64,000 nucleotides of DNA from the NCBI GenBank assembly GCA_032718475.1, contig JAUCBJ010000732.1, positions 1 to 64,000 of the forward strand, in the 5' to 3' direction. Shown piece by piece: positions 46,171 to 57,100 of this stretch (within the stretch, counting starts at the first letter, position 1; each line of letters starts with the position of its first letter). The position numbers were made by a program, and so were the translations under genes. Origin of the DNA: Nemertoderma westbladi (Eukaryota > Xenacoelomorpha > Nemertodermatida > Nemertodermatidae). A model generated the notes under the pieces. It was given only the letters and a program-made list of their open reading frames with translations. It had not been told where the DNA came from and ran no database searches.

Positions 46171-46314
46171 TGTAAAATAGATTACTTGTTTTAATTACAG
46201 TTTACAGCAAACAGAGTTTTATATATTTTATAATTCTGAAATCCAAGATGGATCGAGACGTAATAGATATTTTGAGATTAGGTCAATGATCTGTTGAACT
46301 GATAAGGCGTAAAG

Positions 46315-46780
46315 TTAACCCTATTAGTAACGGGCTATAAAATGTTGTACAAATACCGGGAGGGGGTCATAATGACCCCCCCCCCCCCCCCCCCCCCCCC
46401 TCTAAAATCTACAAATATTAAAGAAAACGTCTGATTTTTTGTTTCTACTTAGATTTCACTAGTCCGAATCCTACCGAAAAAAAAAATTTTGAAAAAATGT
46501 ACAATGATAAAATGTTATTTTTCAGCACCAAAATTACAAGTAGCTAACAATTTTCATAAAATTTGAAAGTTACAATTTTCGGCTAATTTTTTTTCAATTC
46601 AGGTTTTTTGGGGCGCAAAATACATTGATAAATATTTAAAATTGATCCAACTACTATAAACCGCTGTTTTAGTCCTCTGCGTAGGCAAGTAAATGAAAAA
46701 AACAAGTAACCAGCACTTTTCGGTTTCAACACGAAATTTTTAATTCACTTATACGATGCTATAAAATCAATTTTAATCAA
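46315..46780. mobile_element. truncated piggyBac-like copy related to 17486
   Basis: TTAA (46315-46318), CCCTATTAGTAACGGGCTAT and the palindrome GGGGGTCATAATGACCCCC with a ~28-base C tract (46373-46400) are followed by sequence parallel to 17560-17910. The right end is missing. The following 46781-47049 is AT-rich without features. Confidence 0.6.
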
Positions 46781-47499
46781 TTAAAATTAAAATCAATTAA
46801 ATCAATTTATAATACAATGAGGATTTTACAACTAAAATACTTAAATACTATCTGAAAATGCAACAGGGAGGAACTTAAATCAATCAACTAATCATAAGTA
46901 ACAAAGCATCTAAATATAATCTAAGTATGAATCATGACTAATCATGTAATGGACCAATAAGAGAATGGATAGGGAGGACCTTAAATCAGTCAACCAATCA
47001 AAAGTTACAAAGAATTTCAAAAGTCCCAAGTGATTTGCATAACTGTTGATGGATAATTGGAGCCATCATAACTCCTAAGTGTTCAGTGCAAAATTTATAG
47101 GGTCTTTAGTTGGATTTCAACTCGTGCTAATCTCTTGGCTTTTACTCATAAGACAGCGCATTAACTCCCAAGGTTGCATACTATCACTATTCGATCCGTT
47201 TGTTTACTCTTTCAACAAATGTTAGGCTCTCACTATAGCTGGGAGGGTCGAAGCTAGTATACTCTAGTGTCAACACGGAGATAGAAAAAAGAATATTGCT
47301 TTTCTACGGCTCGAACTTGCGACTTTCTGATTAGAAAACTAAGCAAATGGATAGCTTGAATTGGTTTGTCAGTAGACCAATTATAGACCTTAATCTCAAA
47401 CCTAAATCCATTATTGTTTGATATACAGTATATCAAAATGATAATTGTTGTTTGGTATTTTCCTATGTAAGACTTTGAGTTTAGCAATTACCAAATAAC

Positions 47500-47640
47500 T
47501 AGGGGCGGATCCAGGGGGGGGGGGGGGGGGGGCACGGGGGGGCACATGTCCCCCCGGCAATTTTTTAACTATGACTAAGCACTAGTGTACCGAGGGTGGT
47601 GGCCATATGGCTATAGCCACCCCCTAGGAAAATGAAAAAA
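47500..47640. mobile_element. G-tract element end
   Basis: AGGGGCGGATCCAGG (47501-47515) followed by a long G tract resembles the CAGGGGCGGATCCAGG terminus of hAT-type elements. It interrupts the right fold-back arm. No coding sequence. Confidence 0.3.
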
Positions 47641-47744
47641 ATCTCACTCAAAATCCATTAACATCAATGTAACCTTCATAGAAATTAAATTCGAGTCCTT
47701 AGGTCTGTCACAGTCCCTAAACCCGAGTCTTTAGGGGTGACTCG

Positions 47745-47905
47745 GACAAGACCTGTCAATTAGGGTCTAATTAGCCTAATATAGAGGTGTCACACAGACA
47801 GTCTGGTGCCAATGACACCCAATGACACCCATAGGGTGATATTTGGGTGTCATATGACACCCAATGGGTGCCAGTTGTGTCTAAGTGTCGCAAAGCCGTG
47901 CAAAC
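47745..47905. repeat. second copy of the TGACACCC repeat
   Basis: Reverse complement of 23340-23440, followed by GTCTAAGTGTCGCAAAGCCG as at 23575-23595. Confidence 0.5.
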
Positions 47906-48230
47906 TATTACTACTGACCGATTAACTATTACACCTTTTGTAGTACATTTCTCACAGGCATAGTAGCCAGAGTGCGACTTGATGCATTTCAGATATTACA
48001 GTGCTGGGGCCTCACAAGGAAATATTTCCTAACAAAAACAATAAACAATCAATTTTTCTAAACAAAACAATATTGGCATTGTCGATCTTGATATGGTAGA
48101 GTAGGCAGGCAGTAGGAATGGTATAATATATATCACAATAGTCATGGTCAATTAATTACAACAGAAATCAAGACAGCTGGATAATGCTCCACTACTACTA
48201 GTATCGGCATGCTGCATTGCAGCTGCATTT

Positions 48231-49618
48231 TTAGGAATGCTGTGCCGGCTTGTCGACAAAATTGCGCCACCATAACTCCCTATCAGCCATGACATTTGCT
48301 AGATCATCCGTATCTTCAAGGCCAGTGTCCTTTAAGATGCGTCTCAAGAAAGTCATGGGCTGTCCACCATGCTTATTCACTCCATGAGGCCGCCAAAGTA
48401 CAAGATTATGCACTGGCTGGTCCTCACGGCGAAAGCAATGTCCTGCAAAGCGGAGGCGATTTTGTTCTAGTGTCAAGCTTGGGGGAACCAATGAGACACC
48501 TCCAATGCTATATAGTGTCTGGTTGGAGATGTGTGCATTGTACTTGACACAATGAACCCGGCGTAGCATTCTTGTGAATGTGCCATCCAGAGATTTGGTG
48601 TCCTCAGCAGTTAGAGCCCAGCATGGATTCCCATAGAGGAGTACTGGAACTACTGCTGCTCTAAATAATCGGACCTTAAGTTTCCGATTAATTCTCGGTG
48701 ACTTCCAAATCCTGGAAAGCCTATTCAAGGCTTCCCATGCCTTTCCCTTGCGTATTCGAAGGTCCTCACCTGACTTCCGGATCCATGATCCCAGGTAACA
48801 AAAGTCGTCCACATGCTCAAGCATACCATCCTTTGAGCTTATGCTCATCCGATCAGAGACTTTCTGAGAACTTTCAAAGTTAACTGTCAAAAAATTTTGG
48901 TCTTTCTGGAGTTAATAAAAAGACCAACACTAGAAGCAGCATGTTCTAATGAGCTGAGGAGCCGTTGGGCTCCCTCTAGTGATTCTGTAGGGTACTCCTA
49001 AGTCATCAGCAAAGTCTAGATCAGTTAGGTACTTGGCATGATTTCCTCGACTTCTGGAGCCAGTAGATGGAGTTATCATCACCCCATCATCATTATGATG
49101 ATCTAAGGACATGTGTAGAACATAGTCAACCACAATTATGAACAAGAATGGTGCAAGTGTGTCTCCCTGCAGGACGCCCCATAACACTTCAAATGGTTTT
49201 GTGTCACCATAAACAGTAGACACAAATGTTGTCGAACCATCGTATACTGATCTGATTGCTGCAATAATTTCATCAGGAATCCCATATAATGAAGTATGCT
49301 GAACATACGTGAGCGAGAGACTGAATCAAAGGCCTTGAATAAGTCAACAAAGATAACAGCCAGATGCCTGTCTTTCGTTTTTGATAACTCTTCAATTATC
49401 CTTCTAAGTGCCAAAATGGGCTCCATGGTCCCACGACCTTTACGGAACCCATTCTGATTTCCACGGAGCAGTCTCTCAATGGGATCCCTGTTGCGATTTA
49501 ATAGAATTCTATTGTATAGCTTTGCAGCAATCTAGATCAATGAGATTCCCCGAAAAAAACCATAGAGTGTTAGGTTGCCCTTCTTGGGAACTGGCACCAA
49601 CTTATTTGTTTTCATTTC
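48231..49618 (-). pseudogene. non-LTR ORF, reverse transcriptase and C-terminal part
   Basis: Frames shift several times. Visible parts in order are: LVPVPKKGN and FRGISL (fingers, about 49600-49540); NQNGFRKGRGTMEPILALRR and VIFVDLFKAFDSV (motif A, 49426-49300); GVLQGDTLAPFLF (motif B, about 49170) and LDFADDLGV (motif C, about 49015). A 219-codon C-terminal piece (48890-48231) has VPVLLYGNPCWALT and LRFAGHCFRRED, typical of the region after the RT in such elements. The catalytic Asp residues are present but the reading frame is not. Confidence 0.8.
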
Positions 49619-51327
49619 TTATGGGACTCTTCTTGTACGGTACATGTCTACTATGATGGGATAGATGAGCTTTAAACACTCGGGTATTTTAAAGACCTCA
49701 GGGGGAACACCATCTACTCCACTGGCACGATTGGTCTTAATGCTCTTTGCAGCAGCCTTCACTTCTGCAAAGGAGATATCGCCAATGGGAATATCTGGGA
49801 GTACAGACTCAGACACTTTTACTTCTATAAAGTTATCAGGCAATACCCTGTCATTATTGAGGAGCTTTTCAAAGTGGGCCTTCCAACCATAGAGGCGATC
49901 GGCTGGTGATTCAGCCTTAACCTTGGTGGTTGGTTGGCTTTTCCGCCCAGAAAGCAAGTTGATCGATTTCCATGCGTGGGATGATTGCCTGCTGTCGTCA
50001 GCATCATTGATGGCATCAACCTGTTGGTTTATTAGCTCCCGTAGATTAACAGAGTACTGCGTGTTCAGGGACCTAGATGCAGCCTTAACTGCATTCTTGG
50101 CCGCTGTAGTCTGTTTGAGTCGGGACTCTTTCTGCGCCTTATATAGGTCATTTCGGCACTTCTGGATTTTGTTGTCAGCCCTTTCCCTGTTTCGAGGGTA
50201 TACAGGAACTGTTTCTGCAGCTGCTAACTTAACTGCTTCTGTGAAGGCAGCATAGCCCTCACAGTGATCTGCCGCCTCAGAGGCAAGAACCTCATACCTG
50301 TTGCTCAGCTGAAGTGTGAAGCTGGATCTCACACTTGGATGTTGCAACAGAGAGGACCAGTCATGCCGCGGCAAGGCAGATTTCGTTGTTCTGCTAGCAC
50401 GCCCACGCATACTAAGTCTTACCTTGGCCACAATAAGGCGGTGATCACTGGAGAAGGGTCGGGATCTCACACTTGGATGTTGCAACAGAGAGGACCAGTC
50501 ATGCCGCGGCAAGGCAGATTTCGTTGTTCTGCTAGCACGCCCACGCATACTAAGTCTTACCTTGGCCACAATAAGGCGGTGATCACTGGAGAAGGGTCGA
50601 AGTGTAAATGCATTACAGTCTTGTATAGAGCTCCTGTACTTCCTACGAAACAGAATATGGTCTACCTGGGACTTGTGACCACTGGGTCCACTATGAGTCC
50701 ATAGCTTTCCAGTTCGCTTCTGGAACTGGGTTCCAGCCGAAAACAATCCATTTCCAGAGATAAAATCCTGAAGATGGACGGAATTTCGGTTGACACTATT
50801 GCTATAGACCCAGGGCGATGTAGGTGATTGATGCAGACTTGCATTAAAGTCTCCCAGGAATGTTAAGAATGCATGCTGATCCACTCCATCAGTAGCTGCT
50901 TGTAGATTGTGGTAGAAATTTTCCACCTCCTCTACAGGGGCAACACTAGTTGGAGAGTAGCACACAATCAGAACCACCTTAGGAAACTTCTTAGCCAGTC
51001 TTCCAGAACATGAGAAGCGGCAACGGATGATGCGGTTAGAGATTTGGTCTATTTTGTCCAATGCTGCATGTGCAGTTGGATTCATCAATAGACCAATACC
51101 ACCATTGCCACTATCATCTGCTGACGCGAGGGCGAGTCGCCAACCGCCCCCATGTCCTTAATCAGAACCTCATCAGTCTTTCCAGTCTGCATCGGTGCTC
51201 TTGAACACCCTTCTGCGCTAAGAGAAAGCTTATCTGCCAAGGCAGTCAGCTCACCTTGTCGCATTGGGGACCCGAGTGTTAGGGTGTTTACTGAGGCTAG
51301 TCTAGTGACTTGCCTCAGATTCACCAA
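49619..51327 (-). pseudogene. non-LTR ORF, APE endonuclease part
   Basis: The first piece (51327-51085) has ASVNTLTLGSPMRQGEL, the usual start of an APE-type endonuclease. After a frameshift a 489-codon piece (51088-49619) carries ILIVCYSPTS-type sequence, FLGDFNASL (GDFN), SQVDHILFRR and SSDHRLIVAKVRL (catalytic SDH), in the family order. A 46-codon block containing SSDHRL is exactly duplicated in frame (50324-50599). The RT entry segment NRASGVDGVPPEVFK is near the end. The endonuclease would nick the target to prime reverse transcription. Confidence 0.8.
50324..50599. repeat. 138-bp perfect tandem duplication
   Basis: Two copies (50324-50461 and 50462-50599) appear identical base for base. 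The unit length is a multiple of three, so the endonuclease frame continues through both. Confidence 0.9.
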
Positions 51328-52091
51328 TGGCTTTGTTGGTCGGGGTGGAACATGAGAGTAGCCTCCAACTCCAGAATCCCTCCCCCCTCACAATCTGGCC
51401 TCCCTGGTGACCCGGGGTTTGGGCCAAAAAGGTCATCAGGAAAGGGACTCAAAGAATTTTTGGCTTCTCTCTCTCCAGTAGGGGGTGAGAGAGCTGGTAG
51501 GAGATAACTGACGCCTGTGAGGCCGATTGTGTCCGGTAATTCCACTGGCCTCTAGTGGCCGGACCTCCGCATTACTAATGTAATCCGTAGTGGGGGGTTG
51601 GGGGGTGCTTTTTTGCCGAGTCAACTCTCGGGTCAAATACCACACCCTGGTTTGCCGTTCCACAGGGTGGGTGTCGCAGTGGAGTCAGATATGAGGCCCA
51701 TCACCCATATCTACTCTGGCGCACATGACCCACCATTGGCTGTGCAGCTCATCTGCTGGGTCACGCCCTGTACCCCTGCTGCCAGGTGCAGGTCGCAGTG
51801 AAGTGCACTCAGAGTAAACATGAGAACACTCTACTCCTGACCAGCCATTGGTAGATCACCATCTGCCTGACCAGGCCATATACCCCTGCATCCAAGTATA
51901 TGGGTCCTTAATCCAGGACCAACGGCGTCCTTATCCCAGAACGAAGGGGGTCCTAGTTACAGGACCAGATTTGCAATAGTAAGAGGGTCTATGCAGCTAC
52001 AGGTGGCACCTCCTATATGCTGCATGGAGGTGGCAAGTTTTCTTGATCAATGACCTAGAATACCTGACCTGACAGAAGATAATGCTCCACT

Positions 52092-54172
52092 GCACAGTAC
52101 AATACCATAAACTAGGCCTACTCTATGCTGGTTCTTCATCATTACCTAACGACTCAGCATCAGCACCACAACTAAAAACAGAATAACAGTAGTACAGAAG
52201 TAGGTGCCGGTACATTAAAAAAGGGGTCATTAAAATAATAGAAAGGGTCAAATGATTAAAAAAAGGGGTCATAAAAAATATTATTCATATCAAATTATCT
52301 ATGTGACTGCTTACGACGCTTTGTTTTTGTACTGCATCCACTGTAGTAGCAATAAGAATCCCTCTTATCATCTTTATCATGTGGCATGGTATATATAAGT
52401 ATATGTAAATTATAAAATGCTTATAATTGTCTGAGGCAATTTTCTGATAAGTTTTTCTAAACCATAGATCCTACAGTATATTAATGGTTTGCGAAAAAAA
52501 ACTTAGTTAAAGATCACAGATAATTGTGTTAAAGTTTCAGAACAGTAGCTATAAAAATAAAAAAAAATAGATTTGGGGTGATCCCCCTTAAATGATTAGG
52601 AAACATTGCCATTGCTCTGGAAACTAAATTGTGTTGTGACTAAGTACAAGTGCATAGTTCATTCAATTGTTTTCATAAAATTTGGGAAATATCTCATCAT
52701 TAGTTACATTGTTAGTTGTTGCTCTGTAAAATTTATGTTCTTAAGGAAAGAAACTGAAAGTGGGGTTATTTTATAGTCCGATTTTTTGAAGCATTACAAT
52801 TTTTGTAATCTATGGGGAATCTGGGATGATTTGCATGTTTGATAATCCCTATCCATAATTACATATACATCCAACGGTGTAAATCTCCCAGAGCAACCGA
52901 CCAAAAACTTGTAAAAACTACACAAAAAGTTGGGTTTGCTAATTTAACACCCTAACGTAAGAATGAATGAATATTTGACCTACAAATTATTGAAATAAAT
53001 GTAATAATAACAAATATTGGATTGATAGGCCTATATAACACAGGGATTTTATAATAAAATACTGACGGTCTGCTAGTGTCACTAATCCACCGCCCAAGAT
53101 CAGACATGTTTTTAAAAACTCATACAAAGCGCATTGACAAAATGAAATTATTGGTAGTCCGACTGTACACCTTTGGGCCTAGGCCTATAACTGTTCAGAC
53201 ACGACTGACATCAAACTGAAACTATTGGTACACCTTTGGGACTAGGCCTATAGCTGCGTACAGACCTGCCACACATAAAACTGAAACTTCTTGTGATTGC
53301 ATCATGTCCCACATAAGGGCATCATCTCAATAGATTCAGGTACTCCCGGCATTTACCCAGGCTTCAATAACTTTCTTCAACGTGACATTCAGAGCACTAC
53401 TACTGGGCAGAATTCACATTGCGTACACAACGTCCTTCGTCCATTGACTATGCTATGTTTTAACTACCACCCATGTGAATAATACCAGGTTTTCACTTTT
53501 CGGTGGAAATTTGATTGGAATTTTATATAATTATTCTAAATAACCAATTAGGGTATTACCTAAATTTAAAAAGTATTCAGACTATTCTTAACTACTGCGT
53601 TTGAATGTGTTGAAATATTATTATTTCTAAATTTGCGTAGCATCTCATTTTTTGTAACAATTGCTCACTTTTTTTTCTATGTCGAGTGTTTTGTTATCTT
53701 ATTTAGATGGACAAACCAACAGACAAACTGACATCAGAAATGAAATCACGAAAATCAGGAATATTCCAGCTGTGTGCTTCCTAAACACCTTCGATAAATT
53801 ACTATAATAATTATTAAAGTAGATATAGTCTATCAGATAGAGAAAGATAGAACAGATTAGATAGAATATTGCGCGGGAAGGTTTAAACTTATTATGCATT
53901 TTTTTTTTTACTTGAAATTTCTCTTTCTCGTTTTTGCGCCTCTAAAAATGCTTCTCCTGCATCATTTTTGAACCGTTTTGTTAGAAAATTTCTTATATTC
54001 AGCGAGTGGACTTGACATCTTTAGTGTAAGTTGTGTTTTGGGTCGATAATTATAAAAAGTTAAAATAAATTGATTTTTTGGTTAAAAGTTAGTTCATTTT
54101 CAAAAGGTAGTTCACTACTTTTTGTAGTTTACTACTAACTACTTCATGTTTCAATACAATACATACTTCAAT
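52092..54172. other. intergenic, no gene seen
   Basis: AT-rich single-copy-looking DNA. A diverged ~70-bp duplication around TACACCTTTGGG(C/A)CTAGGCCTAT occurs at 53160-53300. The short ORFs show no domain. Confidence 0.4.
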
Positions 54173-57100
54173 GCTCATTTTCAAAAAGTAGGTAATTCAA
54201 GTTAATTCATTTTCAAAAAGTAGGTAATTCAAGTTAGTTCATTTTCAAAAAGTAGGTAATGCAAGTTAATTAATTTTCAAAAAGTAGTTAATTCAAGTTA
54301 ATTCATTTTCAAAAAGAAGGTAATGCAAGTTAATTAATTTTCAAAAAGAAGGTAATGCAAGTTAATTCATTTTCAAAAAGTAGGTAATGCAAGTTAATTA
54401 ATTTTCAAAAAGTAGGTAATTCAAGTTAATTCATTTTCAAAAAGAAGGTAATGCAAGTTAATTCATTTTTAAAAAGTAGGTAATTCAAGTTAATTCATTT
54501 TCAAAATGAAGGTAATGCAAGTTAATTAATTTACAAAAAGTAGGTAATTCAAGTTAATTCATTTTCAAAAAGAAGGTAATGCAAGTTAATTCATTTTCAA
54601 AAAGTAGGTAATTCAAGTTAATTCATTTTCAAAAACAAGGTAATGCAAGTTAATTCATTTTCAAAAAGTAGGTAATTCAAGTTAATTAATTTTCAAAAAG
54701 TAGGTAATGCGAGTTAATTCATTTTCAAAAAGAAGGTAATGCAAGTTAATTAATTTTTAAAAAGAAGGCAATGCAAGTTAATTAATTTTCAAAAAGAAGG
54801 TTATGCAAGTTAATTCATATTCAAAAAGTAGGTAATTCAAGTTAATTCATTTTCAAAACGAAGGTAATGCAAGTTAATTCAATTTCAAAAAGTAGGTAAT
54901 TAAAGTTAATTAATTTTCAAAAAGAAGGTAATGCAAGTTAATTCATTTTCAAAAAGTAGGTAATTCAAGTTAATTCATTTTCAAAAAGAATGCAATGCAA
55001 GTTAATTAAATTTCAAAAAGAAGGTAATGCAAGTTAATTAATTTTCAAAAAGTAAGTAATTCAAGTTAGTTCATTTTCAAAAGGTAGTTCACTACTTTTT
55101 GTAGTTTACTACTAACTACTTCATGTTTCAATACAATACATTCTTCAATGCTCATTTTCAAAAAGTAGGTAATTCAAGTTAATTCATTTTCAAAAAGTAG
55201 GTAATTCAAGTTAGTTCATTTTCAAAAAGTAGGTAATGCAAGTTAATTAATTTTCAAAAAGTAGGTAATTCAAGTTAATTCATTTTCAAAAAGAAGGTAC
55301 CGGTAATGCAAGTTAATTAATTTTCAAAAAGAAGGTTATGCAAGTTAATTCATTTTCAAAAAGTAGGTAATGCAAGTTAATTAATTTTCAAAAAGTAGGT
55401 AATTCAAGTTAATTCATTTTCAAAAAGAAGGTAATGCAAGTTAATTCATTTTTAAAAAGTAGGTAATTCAAGTTAATTCATTTTCAAAATGAAGGTAATG
55501 CAAGTTAATTAATTTACAAAAAGTAGGTAATTCAAGTTAATTCATTTTCAAAAAGAAGGTAATGCAAGTTAATTCATTTTCAAAAAGTAGGTAATTCAAG
55601 TTAATTCATTTTCAAAAACAAGGTAATGCAAGTTAATTCATTTTCAAAAAGCAGGTAATTCAAGTTAATTAATTTTCAAAAAGTAGGTAATGCGAGTTAA
55701 TTCATTTTCAAAAAGAAGGTAATGCAAGTTAATTAATTTTTAAAAAGAAGGCAATGCAGGGTAATTAATTTTCAAAAAGAAGGTTATGCAAGTTTATTCA
55801 TATTCAAAAAGTAGGTAATTCAAGTAAATTCATTTTCAAAACGAAGGTAATGCAAGTTAATTCAATTTCAAAAAGTAGGTAATTAAAGTTAATTAATTTT
55901 CAAAAAGAAGGTAATGCAAGTTAATTCATTTTCAAAAAGTAGGTAATTAAAGTTAATTCATTTTCAAAAAGAATGCAATGCAAGTTAATTAAATTTCAAA
56001 AAGAAGGTAATGCAAGTTAATTAATTTTCAAAAAGTAAGTAATTCAAGTTAGTTCATTTTCAAAAGGTAGTTCACTACTTTTTGTAGTTTACTACTAACT
56101 ACTTCATGTTTCAATACAATACATACTTCAATGCTCATTTTCAAAAAGTAGGTAATTCAAGTTAATTCATTTTCAAAAAGTAGGTAATTCAAGTTAGTTC
56201 ATTTTCAAAAAGTAGGTAATGCAAGTTAATTAATTTTCAAAAAGTAGGTAATTCAAGTTAATTCATTTTCAAAAAGAAGGTAATGCAAGTTAATTAATTT
56301 TCAAAAAGAAGGTAATGCAAGTTAATTCATTTTCAAAAAGTAGGTAATGCAAGTTAATTAATTTTCAAAAAGTAGGTAATTCAAGTTAATTCATTTTCAA
56401 AAAGAAGGTAATGCAAGTTAATTCATTTTTAAAAAGTAGGTAATTCAAGTTAATTCATTTTCAAAATGAAGGTAATGCAAGTTAATTAATTTACAAAAAG
56501 TAGGTAATTCAAGTTAATTCATTTTCAAAAAGAAGGTAATGCAAGTTAATTCATTTTCAAAAAGTAGGTAATTCAAGTTAATTCATTTTCAAAAACAAGG
56601 TAATGCAAGTTAATTCATTTTCAAAAAGTAGGTAATTCAAGTTAATTCATTTTCAAAAAGAAGGTAATGCAAGTTAATTAATTTTCATAAAGAATGCAAT
56701 ACAAGTTAATTCATTTTCAAAAAGTAGGTAATTCAAGTTAATTCATTTTCAAAAAGAATGCAATGCAAGTTAATTAAATTTCAAAAAGAAGGTAATGCAA
56801 GTTAATTAATTTTCAAAAAGTAAGTAATTCAAGTTAATTCATTTTCAAAAAGTAGGTAATTCAAGTTAATTCATTTTCAAAAAGAAGGTAATGCAAGTTA
56901 ATTCATTTTCAAAAAGTAGGTTATTCAAGTTAATTCATTTTCAAAAAGTAGGTAATGCAAGTTAATTAATTTTCAAAAAGAAGGTAATTCAAGTTAATTC
57001 ATTTTCAAATAGAAGGTAATGCAAGTTAATTCATTTTCAAATAGAAGGTAATTCAAGTTAATTCATTTTCAAAAAGAAGGTAATGCAAGTTAATTCATTT

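Larger units (their letters stand above)
42105..47760. mobile_element. large interrupted fold-back element
   Basis: The left part (42105-42475 and 44806-45535) is inverted relative to the right part (47050-47497 and 47640-47760). CTCAAAGTCTTA...CCAAACAACAATTAT at 44871 pairs with 47440-47480; TGTGACAG..CTAA.GACTC at 44810 pairs with 47690-47715; and the minisatellite unit CACCCCTAAAGACT pairs with 47720-47740. The left arm is split by a TTCGAT-rich insert (about 42476-44805), the right arm by a G-tract element (47500-47640) and the middle by a piggyBac-like copy (46315-46780). The outermost limits are uncertain. No intact transposase. Confidence 0.5.
48194..52077 (-). mobile_element. APE-type non-LTR retrotransposon, 3.9 kb
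   Basis: The 14-bp repeat GATAATGCTCCACT flanks the element (48180-48193 and 52078-52091), consistent with a target-site duplication. In the sense direction the element has a GC-rich 5' region (52077-51550), an endonuclease, a reverse transcriptase and a short 3' end finishing CTAGTAGT. It is too damaged to be active. The clade cannot be fixed by eye; an RTE-like or related APE clade is likely. Confidence 0.8.

Noticed and set aside
50264-50704. 146-codon plus-strand ORF with an internal duplication
   Set aside because: It is antisense to the non-LTR endonuclease; the repeat in it is the 138-bp duplication.
53699-53899. 66-codon hydrophobic minus-strand ORF
   Set aside because: Composition follows AT-rich DNA; no start context, splice sites or similarity pattern.
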